From assembly GCF_001650905.1 (NCBI RefSeq), contig NZ_LXYG01000017.1:124001-188000 (forward strand): a stretch of DNA of 64,000 nt, in the 5' to 3' direction. The position numbers and the translations under genes were made by a program. The notes beneath the pieces are model-generated. The model was not told the DNA's origin. It saw only the letters and a program-made list of their open reading frames with translations, and did not search any database. Shown here piece by piece: positions 57,067 to 64,000 of this stretch. The first letter of the stretch is position 1. Each line of letters starts with the position of its first letter. The stretch is from Balneola sp. EhC07. Its GTDB lineage: Bacteria; Bacteroidota; Rhodothermia; Balneolales; Balneolaceae.

Positions 57067-60000
57067 ATGTTTGTCAGGCTTTTTATAACAGGGATCATAA
57101 TTACGTGTTTTTCTATTGAATTATGGGCGCAACCCACGTTCAAAAAGACTCGCTATGCCGGTGAACAGGGGCTTTCGCATAATACTGTTTTGGGCATCAC
57201 CATGGATGAAAGAGGATTTCTTTGGATAGCTACTCTGGATGGTCTGAACAGGTTTGACGGACTGGAAATGAAAGTGTACAGACCTAATGAAGAAGATTCG
57301 TTATCCCTGAATGATGGGTTTATACACGGCATCCATCAGCATGAAGATGGAAAGCTTTGGGTGAGTACCCGCGATGGCGGCCTGAATATTTTCGATCCGG
57401 TTACAGAGACATTTAGTAGTTTAAGTGATTCAAAACAGGAGTTGGGCCAGACTAATTTTCCGGAACACGAAATTAGTCTTTTTTACAAGGATAGCAGGGA
57501 GAATTACTGGATCGCCTTTTTTGGGCATAGTACAGGCTTGATGGATCCGGAAACAAAGATCTACTATCCAGCCAATATTGTTGATGGAGAAACGGGAGAA
57601 AGAAGAACCTCTGTTAATGCTTTTCTGGAATTCGGGGATGGAAGTATGCTTTTTACTTCGCTGAATGGATTGTTTTATTTGCCAGCAGAAGAAACAGAAA
57701 AATTTCTAAGTAACCCTGAATCTGATCAGAGTATCTATGCAGTTCCGATCCGTTATTCTGATTCGAACCCATCTCCAAATACGGTAAATATGAAGGTTGA
57801 TTCCCGGGGAAATCTCTGGGTAAATCTGGTTACATCGGGATTGGAAAAAATGTCCTCAGCTTATATTCCGGATTTTCTGAAAAAAAGCATGGAAACAGGT
57901 GTAGTGAGTAACTCATCCGGAAACTTGGTAGTGGAAAGAGACGGCTTTTTAATATCGGGTTATCTGAGCAACCAACTTCTTTTTGTCGATCTTGAAAACG
58001 GAGTGAAAAGTATTTCAAAGTTCGATCAGGGAATTAATTTACAAGGGGCTACGTACATTTATGAAGATCCGAATCAAGAGCTTTGGGTATATACATGGGG
58101 AAGTGGGTTTTATAAACTTGAACAAAAGACAGGTATAACTCTCGTTAATAACACGACACTTCCAGGCACATTTGAATCAAATTTTATGCTTGGTTTCGAA
58201 GAAGATGAGAATGGGTTTTGGATAGGAACAGGAGCAGAGGTTCAGTTCTATGACCTCAATAAAAAAGAATTTACGGCACTTAACGAACGATTATCAAACA
58301 CTCAGATTCACGGGATATGGGATATTGTAAGAGAGGAGTCGGGTCTGTGGATCGTTACCGTGGAAAAGGGATTGGTGTTTATCGGAAATGAAGAATTAAA
58401 AAAGAGAAAAGGGTTAAAAGCCCATCGTTTTACAAGCCAAAACAGCATAATTAAAAGCAAGAATCTGCATACGGTTTTTAAAGACTCCCGGGGTTGGCTA
58501 TGGCTGGGATATGAAGGTGAGGGTATCCAAATAGTTAAAAATCCGAAAGCGCTTATCACGGGATCAGTTTTAGATATCACAGAGCTGACAACAAACTCAG
58601 AAAGCGAACAGCCTGATATTTCATCGGAAAATATCCGTGAATTTTACGAAGATAGTTTTGGGAATATATGGGTGGCCACAAATGATCGTGGCTTTGACCG
58701 GATATCGATTCAGGAACAGGAAATTTTATCGGTAAGATCATTTCAAAATGAACCCGGGAATGTAAGATCTGTACCTCATAATGATGGAAGAAGCATTTTT
58801 CAGCAAACAGATTCTACCTATTGGTTTGCAACTTATGGCGGAGGTATCGCAAAATGGAATTCTTCAACTGATATTATCACCAGATACACCACAGACGACG
58901 GGCTTCCTAACAACAGTACGTATAGCGTGATCGGGGAAAATGAAACGCAATATATATGGACGAGTACAAATTCAGGCTTAGCCAGATTGGATACTAGAAC
59001 GGGTAAATTTGATGTGCTGACAGAAGAAGACGGATTGCAGAATAACGAGTTTAACACCGGCGCCTATTTAAAGCTAACAGATGGCAGACTCGTTTTTGGG
59101 GGAATTAACGGATTCAACATCATCGATCCGGCGGAATTAAAAAAGAATGACAGGGTTCCACCGGTTTATATCACTCGGATCAATTTGTTTGACGAATCTT
59201 TTCAGACGGATACTTCAGCCACAGTGATCAATAATATTAAATTAGCTTATAACGAGAACTTTCTTTCTTTTGAATTTGCAGCGCTCGATTTTGAAAACCC
59301 AAAACAAAATCAGTTTGCTTATAAAATGGAAGGCGTGGATGAAGATTGGGTATTTTCAAAGAACCGGAATTTTGCAGGCTATCCAAATCTGGCCCCGAGT
59401 AAATATAAATTCAAAGTAAAGGCTGCCAATAATGATGGTTTATGGAACGAAGCCGGTACAAGCATTAACATCGAAATCACCCCACCCTGGTGGCAAACAG
59501 TTTGGTTTAGATCGGTTTCAGGACTTCTGTTGTTAGCAGGGATTGTTTTCGGAGTAAGATATTTTTCTCAAAAAAGACTCCGAGAGCAGATCAGAAAAAT
59601 GGAGATAGAGAACAAGCTCAGAAATGAGAGAGAACGAATTTCCAGAGACCTTCATGATCACGTCGGGGCGCAATTGGCAAACATAATGTCCGGGCTGTCA
59701 CTGGCTGATAAGTACAATCAGATCGACAATAAAGAGAAGTCTTCCTCTCTGATGAACTCGCTGCGGGGTGATGCAGAAGTAACCATCAAACAACTGAGAG
59801 ACACCATTTGGGCGCTTAACCAAAATGAGCTTAACCTGTTGAATTTCAAAGATCATCTGCAAAGCTATTTTAATAATCAGACGGCTTTTAAAGAGTCTCT
59901 TATGTTTAACTATGAGATTTTGGGAAACAAGGAAACAAAGCTGTCTTCCACGCAGGCATTGAATCTATTCAGAATAATTCAGGAAGCTTCACAGAATACA

Positions 60001-60222
60001 CTAAAGTATGCAAATGCTGAAACCATTAATATAAAATTGCATCAAAAAAACGGATCTTTATTCGTATTTATAAAAGATGACGGCTCTTTTAAAGGAGATC
60101 AAAAGACCTTTAACGGAGGGTATGGTTTCGGGAATATGGAAAAAAGAACGAAAGAATTGGGAGGTAATATCTCAGTGAATACAGAGAATGGAACTGAGAT
60201 CAAGGTAAACATACCGATATAG
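57067..60222 (+). CDS. Two-component propeller sensor histidine kinase (Y_Y_Y, HisKA_3)
   Basis: About 1051 residues. I prefer ATG 57067 over the TTG at 57049 because it begins a clean signal peptide (FVRLFITGIIITCFSIELWAQ). A periplasmic double propeller follows (repeats such as GLSHNTVLGITMDERGFLWIAT), then a Y_Y_Y domain and one membrane helix (about 813-832). The cytoplasmic part has HisKA_3 (RERISRDLHDHVGAQLANI, phospho-His about residue 861) and an HATPase domain. The partner regulator gene starts 67 bp downstream. The ligand is unknown. Confidence 0.9.
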   Translation: MFVRLFITGIIITCFSIELWAQPTFKKTRYAGEQGLSHNTVLGITMDERGFLWIATLDGLNRFDGLEMKVYRPNEEDSLSLNDGFIHGIHQHEDGKLWVSTRDGGLNIFDPVTETFSSLSDSKQELGQTNFPEHEISLFYKDSRENYWIAFFGHSTGLMDPETKIYYPANIVDGETGERRTSVNAFLEFGDGSMLFTSLNGLFYLPAEETEKFLSNPESDQSIYAVPIRYSDSNPSPNTVNMKVDSRGNLWVNLVTSGLEKMSSAYIPDFLKKSMETGVVSNSSGNLVVERDGFLISGYLSNQLLFVDLENGVKSISKFDQGINLQGATYIYEDPNQELWVYTWGSGFYKLEQKTGITLVNNTTLPGTFESNFMLGFEEDENGFWIGTGAEVQFYDLNKKEFTALNERLSNTQIHGIWDIVREESGLWIVTVEKGLVFIGNEELKKRKGLKAHRFTSQNSIIKSKNLHTVFKDSRGWLWLGYEGEGIQIVKNPKALITGSVLDITELTTNSESEQPDISSENIREFYEDSFGNIWVATNDRGFDRISIQEQEILSVRSFQNEPGNVRSVPHNDGRSIFQQTDSTYWFATYGGGIAKWNSSTDIITRYTTDDGLPNNSTYSVIGENETQYIWTSTNSGLARLDTRTGKFDVLTEEDGLQNNEFNTGAYLKLTDGRLVFGGINGFNIIDPAELKKNDRVPPVYITRINLFDESFQTDTSATVINNIKLAYNENFLSFEFAALDFENPKQNQFAYKMEGVDEDWVFSKNRNFAGYPNLAPSKYKFKVKAANNDGLWNEAGTSINIEITPPWWQTVWFRSVSGLLLLAGIVFGVRYFSQKRLREQIRKMEIENKLRNERERISRDLHDHVGAQLANIMSGLSLADKYNQIDNKEKSSSLMNSLRGDAEVTIKQLRDTIWALNQNELNLLNFKDHLQSYFNNQTAFKESLMFNYEILGNKETKLSSTQALNLFRIIQEASQNTLKYANAETINIKLHQKNGSLFVFIKDDGSFKGDQKTFNGGYGFGNMEKRTKELGGNISVNTENGTEIKVNIPI

Positions 60223-60289
60223 ATAAATACCAAATTCGGGGTATAGCTAATAACTTCGGGATGAATGATATTTCTTAAAAAGATTGATT

Positions 60290-60979
60290 ATGGAAAGCAA
60301 AGAGCTGGGTAAAAAAATTAGGGTAGCTATTGTTGAAGATCATGACATCTTCAGAAAGAGGCTGACGGAGTTGTTGGGCTTCTATGATGAGCTGGAGTTG
60401 GTTTTTACAGCAGATTCGGGAGAGACGTGTATAAAACAAGTGTTTGAATCTGAGCCGGAGAAAATGCCGGATGTAATTTTAATGGATATTGAACTTCCGG
60501 GAATATCAGGTATAGAAACTACTTTTCAGCTTAAAGAGAAATTTGAAGAGATTGACATCATTATGTTCACAGTTTTCGAAGATGATGAGCGACTTTTTGA
60601 ATCCATTCAGGTTGGAGCAACAGGATATTTGCTGAAAGATACTGCTATAGACGAAGTGGTATCGTCTTTGAAGGAAGTAAGGGAGGGAGGGTCGCCTATA
60701 ACACCTTCGATAGCAAGAAAGCTGATCGGAATGGTTTCTAAACCAAAAAAAGAGAATTCTTCCAAATCTGAACCTGAAGTAGTTCCATTTGATCTGAGTC
60801 CGGCAGAAATTCGAATTTTGGAACAGGTTATCGATGGTAAATCAAACAAAGAAATAGCGGAAGAGGTATTTCTGAGCCCCTGGACTGTGAAAACGCACAT
60901 CAAGAACATCTATAAAAAAATGCATGTTAATTCAAGGGCTGCCGCAGTAAGACTAGCTCTGAAAAGGGATATTGTATAA
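60290..60979 (+). CDS. NarL/LuxR-family response regulator
   Basis: About 229 residues from ATG 60290 (a TTG two codons upstream is in frame). The receiver domain has VAIVEDHDIFRKRL, phosphoacceptor Asp in VILMDIELPGISG, and Lys in YLLKDTAIDE. A Ser/Lys/Glu-rich linker (about 145-165) leads to a LuxR helix-turn-helix (LSPAEIRILEQVIDGKSNKEIAEEVFLSPWTVKTHIKNI). It pairs with the propeller kinase upstream, and the next gene encodes a secreted protein that might be a target. Confidence 0.9.
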   Translation: MESKELGKKIRVAIVEDHDIFRKRLTELLGFYDELELVFTADSGETCIKQVFESEPEKMPDVILMDIELPGISGIETTFQLKEKFEEIDIIMFTVFEDDERLFESIQVGATGYLLKDTAIDEVVSSLKEVREGGSPITPSIARKLIGMVSKPKKENSSKSEPEVVPFDLSPAEIRILEQVIDGKSNKEIAEEVFLSPWTVKTHIKNIYKKMHVNSRAAAVRLALKRDIV

Positions 60980-61094
60980 GCTGATTTCACGGAAAAATAC
61001 TCCGTTTGGGTGATTTATTAACAACTGATTTATAGTGAAGTTTGACGGGCAGCGGTCTTTAGATGCTGTTCACTACTAATAAATCAGGATCAAG

Positions 61095-63221
61095 ATGAAG
61101 AAATTAACGTTACTATTTCTAGGGGTACTTTACTTTTCCTCGCCTCTTTTTGCACAAACAAAAACGATTCAAGACTGGATCGCATCACAATATTTGAATA
61201 CTTCACATCAGGCGTTTGTTTATCAGGTTTCGCCCCAAATGAAGCTTGCAGATGAACAGATCATAAATGCCGGAATACAAGAAAAGAAGGCTTTTTTGGC
61301 TAAATACAATCAGCTTAAAAGAAAAGGAGCTTTTGTAAATAATCCGGATACTACGTGGAGATTTGAAGAACACAAAGCACCGGGGGATTCTATGTATAGG
61401 CCTTCATCTTATGGTCAGCTTTGGTATGAAGGAGATGTTGCATCAGGAAATTATTTATATAGTAATGAATCGTTTAGGTGGCATCCGGATAGTTTAGATT
61501 TATTTCCGGATCGTCATAATTACAGCAGGGTTTATGAAGCAGGAAATGACACCAGTGAAACGGTATATTTTAATAACTGGAACCGAATACCTTACTACGG
61601 AATAAGAACGGCGTTTATAGAAGAGCCGTCAGGTGAAGCAGATTACGAGACCTTCTCGGATAGTTTTAATCCGCTTTTTGGGTGGGAAAAATATGCACAT
61701 GATCTCAGATATCAGGACGAAAACGGTTCGGATACACTGAGAATCTCAGAAAGATATAATTCTGAAACGATGGAATATTATCCTGAATCAGAGCAAAGAT
61801 ATATTTCTAATGAAAACTACAGCCTAAGCTCATATAAATCGTATAATTTTGATGGCGCTATCGGGTATTGGAGCTATGATTATACTAAGTTTGGAGAGGA
61901 TGGCAGATATATTTATCAGGTTTCAAAACAGTGGAATAGTACCGAAGAAAGGTTAGTTGGAAGAGACAGTCTTCATTTTAAATATGAGAATAATGTGATT
62001 GAAGGAGAGCAATATTACTGGGGAGACTCTCTATGGGTGGCCCAAGGTTTATACAAGACTTTTCAAAACCCAAATGATGAAACCGTTGTGGACAGCATTA
62101 TAAATTACAGTGTTTATCCTGACAGTTTAGATGAAAACAATGGACCGGTAATTGATGAAGCAATCATTCGTACTGAATTTGTATATGATATCAATGGGAA
62201 TCAAACAGAAGTTAGAACATATAGTCTTATTGAAGGAGTGTTAACCTTGACGAGCAGAACGGTTAGAACCTGGGAGTTAATAGGTGAATATTACGTAGTT
62301 GTCCGACAGGATACATATTCCAGAGACTTTACTACCGGTGAGCTTTATAAATCTGGATTTTTTGAGCGTTTTTATGATGAAGGAGGTTCAAATACCGGCG
62401 ATCGAACTTTTAACCTGAATGCTGCCGGTGACACGACTTATGGCAGAGGAAATCAATCGCTCACTCTTGAAGATGGAACCAGAGTTTACTTAACTCTGCA
62501 ATGGGATTTTAATTTAAATGAACTAGTTCCTCTGTATTACAGAGCGTATCCAAGATCAGTTTTTGGGGAAGGCGGGTACCTGAATCAAAGCACTTATTTT
62601 GATCTGATCACAAACAGCGGAACCAGGAGCATAAACGTAGGGGGAAATTATCCGGGTGTATTTAACGATGGACCCATACCAATTATGGCAGGTGATACAT
62701 TGTCCTTTTTTGTAAGTGCGCTGAATATGGATTTTTCAAAACCGGATGTAGAAATTACAAATATGCCGGCAACTGCGACTTTTGATCCTGAAACCAGAAA
62801 ATTCTGGTGGGTAGTAGATGAGGAAAACCCCGGACCGATGACATATACTGCAACCAATAAAAACGGAAGCTCGGAGGTCGTGGTTTACTTCGCAAATGTT
62901 GAAGCTGCAAATGATGACAGCAACCCGGTTTCAAACGAAGAAGATAATTTCAACCCGAAAGAATTCACGCTGAAGCAAAATTACCCTAACCCATTCAATC
63001 CAAGTACTAATATCAGTTTCAATTTACCTCAAGCTTCTGATGTGAGTTTGAAAGTGTATAATATGCTTGGGCAGGAAGTAGCAACTTTGGTAAGCGAAAG
63101 GCTTGGAGCAGGAACGCAAACGGTGAACTTCGATGCAAGTGATCTTTCTAGTGGAATGTACATCTACAGATTACAATCGGGCACTTTCAGCCAAACTAAA
63201 AAAATGATGCTGATCAAATAA
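61095..63221 (+). CDS. Secreted T9SS substrate with C-terminal sorting domain
   Basis: A 708-residue protein with a signal peptide (1-20, ending SPLFAQ) and a type A C-terminal sorting signal (about 620-708: [15 protein letters not shown], then [14 protein letters not shown] and [11 protein letters not shown]). The middle has repeated Tyr/Trp/Asp-rich segments and a cadherin- or Ig-like stretch near residues 540-600. It should be exported through the Sec and type IX systems and attached at the surface. No enzymatic motif was seen. Confidence 0.88.
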   Translation: MKKLTLLFLGVLYFSSPLFAQTKTIQDWIASQYLNTSHQAFVYQVSPQMKLADEQIINAGIQEKKAFLAKYNQLKRKGAFVNNPDTTWRFEEHKAPGDSMYRPSSYGQLWYEGDVASGNYLYSNESFRWHPDSLDLFPDRHNYSRVYEAGNDTSETVYFNNWNRIPYYGIRTAFIEEPSGEADYETFSDSFNPLFGWEKYAHDLRYQDENGSDTLRISERYNSETMEYYPESEQRYISNENYSLSSYKSYNFDGAIGYWSYDYTKFGEDGRYIYQVSKQWNSTEERLVGRDSLHFKYENNVIEGEQYYWGDSLWVAQGLYKTFQNPNDETVVDSIINYSVYPDSLDENNGPVIDEAIIRTEFVYDINGNQTEVRTYSLIEGVLTLTSRTVRTWELIGEYYVVVRQDTYSRDFTTGELYKSGFFERFYDEGGSNTGDRTFNLNAAGDTTYGRGNQSLTLEDGTRVYLTLQWDFNLNELVPLYYRAYPRSVFGEGGYLNQSTYFDLITNSGTRSINVGGNYPGVFNDGPIPIMAGDTLSFFVSALNMDFSKPDVEITNMPATATFDPETRKFWWVVDEENPGPMTYTATNKNGSSEVVVYFANVEAANDDSNPVSNEEDNFNPKEFTLKQNYPNPFNPSTNISFNLPQASDVSLKVYNMLGQEVATLVSERLGAGTQTVNFDASDLSSGMYIYRLQSGTFSQTKKMMLIK

Positions 63222-63248
63222 CAGTTTATAATTGAGGGATCAATGGCT

Positions 63249-63283
63249 AAAAAGGATCGGGTAGAAATATCTGATCCTTTTTT
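63249..63283. terminator. Bidirectional terminator between the T9SS substrate and VOC genes
   Basis: AAAAAGGATC pairs with GATCCTTTTT across a 14-base loop between convergent genes. Confidence 0.8.
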
Positions 63284-64000
63284 ATTTCATACGATTGAAC
63301 GTTAAGCCTGAAATAACCCAGTTTGGAAGGTTTTTTTCAGGATCGCGTTTAGTCATATCTATGAACCAGCCTAATTTTTTCATGATGGGGACTTTATGCG
63401 TTTCCACAAACTCAATAAGGGTTCCGTCCGGATCTTCAATGTAAGTAAAACGACCGGCAGCCTCTCCCATATCAAAACTTTCGGCGCTGTCTACAGTAAA
63501 CGGGAATCCCTTGGCTACACATTCTCTTTTTAAAGCATCCATGCCTTGCACATCAAAACAAAGATGGATAAATCCAATATCTCCCCAATATCTGTCTTCA
63601 AATATTTTTTTAGGATTTCGGCGCCCATCTTCACTTTGGACAAGCTCGATCTCAGTTGGACCAAGCATTTGGCTGAAGCCACCTTTTCTGGGTTGGGAGT
63701 GTCTGAGCAATACCCTTCGAAATTTAGTCTGACCTGAAGGGAGTCCATTCATATCTTCGAAAATATCCGTTTCGTCATAAACAACTTCATCATAGCCAAG
63801 AATATCAGAATATAATGTTCTTGCTTTATCTATATCAGAAGAACCAATGATCGCTCCGGAAACACCACCGGTAAGTCGACGCTCCTTCGTTTTAAACCAT
63901 CCCAATCCTTTCACAACGTTAAAGATGTTTCCGTTTAGATCTTCAACAAAAAAATTAAGATCTCCGGAAGGGTTTTCTTTTAAAGGTGTAAGAACTTTCA
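63282..64000 (-). CDS. VOC-family (glyoxalase/dioxygenase fold) protein, 5' end outside window
   Basis: The frame stays open to the right edge, so the gene starts beyond 64000. About 239 residues are visible. The part just inside the edge reads FFVEDLNGNIFNVVKGLGWF, the end of a first VOC module. A second module follows (SGAIIGSSDIDKARTLYSDILGYDE, IHLCFDV, RFTYIEDPDGTLIEFVE). VOC proteins bind metal through His/Glu residues to catalyse isomerisation, dioxygenation or epoxide opening. The substrate cannot be told. A GTG at 63914 is an internal start option, but it would cut the first module. Confidence 0.8.
   Translation of the reverse strand, partial: KVLTPLKENPSGDLNFFVEDLNGNIFNVVKGLGWFKTKERRLTGGVSGAIIGSSDIDKARTLYSDILGYDEVVYDETDIFEDMNGLPSGQTKFRRVLLRHSQPRKGGFSQMLGPTEIELVQSEDGRRNPKKIFEDRYWGDIGFIHLCFDVQGMDALKRECVAKGFPFTVDSAESFDMGEAAGRFTYIEDPDGTLIEFVETHKVPIMKKLGWFIDMTKRDPEKNLPNWVISGLTFNRMK

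Overview
The window looks like chromosomal DNA of a moderately AT-rich, Gram-negative member of the Bacteroidota/Balneolota side of the tree, most likely a Balneola-like marine bacterium. This placement is inferred from protein signatures: a type IX secretion C-terminal signal, Y_Y_Y propeller sensor kinases, 6-bladed propeller lipoproteins, a DUF4295 gene after rpmG, DUF3127, an S16 protein with a long acidic tail, and a pilin-like MGQQQ protein. Nearly everything from 0 to 42 kb is core housekeeping DNA. The stretch from 42.5 to 56.3 kb is accessory and repeat-rich. After that a sensory/secreted cluster follows.

Layout of the core. 0-8 kb: the end of a metalloenzyme gene, a YiiX-like hydrolase, a patatin lipase, glpK, glpD and glutaminase (glycerol/lipid and glutamine catabolism). 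8.3-12.8 kb, minus strand: ffh-rpsP-rimM-trmD-rplS followed by adk. 13-15.6 kb: two exported Bacteroidota-type proteins. 16-21.5 kb: fabI, ruvC-ruvA, a PhoB/PhoR-like two-component pair and a mannose-1-phosphate guanylyltransferase. 21.5-23.8 kb: an MBL hydrolase operon with an outer membrane protein, then a glutathione peroxidase. 23.9-27.5 kb: tRNA-Asp, mnmG, rsmG and a WYL regulator, with two parS-like sites at and inside rsmG. 27.6-32 kb, minus strand: gyrB-gyrA. 32.3-36 kb: rpmB-rpmG-DUF4295, then yqeY-cvpA-tyrS-xth. 36-42.5 kb: an M20 amidohydrolase, a MarR regulator, uvrB, a TyrA T-protein, a 2H phosphoesterase and a DUF1643 protein.

Accessory region. A REP-associated tyrosine transposase (42.8-43.4 kb) sits with three copies of a perfect 28-bp palindrome, one of them translated inside the transposase itself, and a decayed partial copy of the gene lies next to it. 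Next is an M24 peptidase lipoprotein gene whose last 87 bp occur three times: once in the gene, once after an inserted RhuM gene, and once after an inserted Fic gene. The differences between copies are almost all synonymous, so this looks like serial cassette capture at a gene 3' end. Directly downstream come a MutT-type NUDIX gene overlapping an 1127-residue PLD nuclease-SF2 helicase-DUF3427-S24 peptidase fusion, and a convergent HNH endonuclease. Together these form a plausible, uncharacterised defence island. A 1.3-kb plus 0.9-kb repeat zone then carries two ~550-bp direct repeats flanking a single pilin-like gene.

Dispersed repeats. Besides the transposase palindromes there are at least two further intergenic repeat families whose hairpin stems show compensatory changes between copies: a GGTCAT...ATCT family, twice arranged as inverted pairs, and a ~125-bp multi-helix element with copies at 40.0 and 53.7 kb. 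The window ends with a propeller sensor kinase/LuxR regulator pair, a secreted T9SS substrate and a truncated VOC-family protein. All assignments come from reading the sequence. No database search, folding or alignment software was used.
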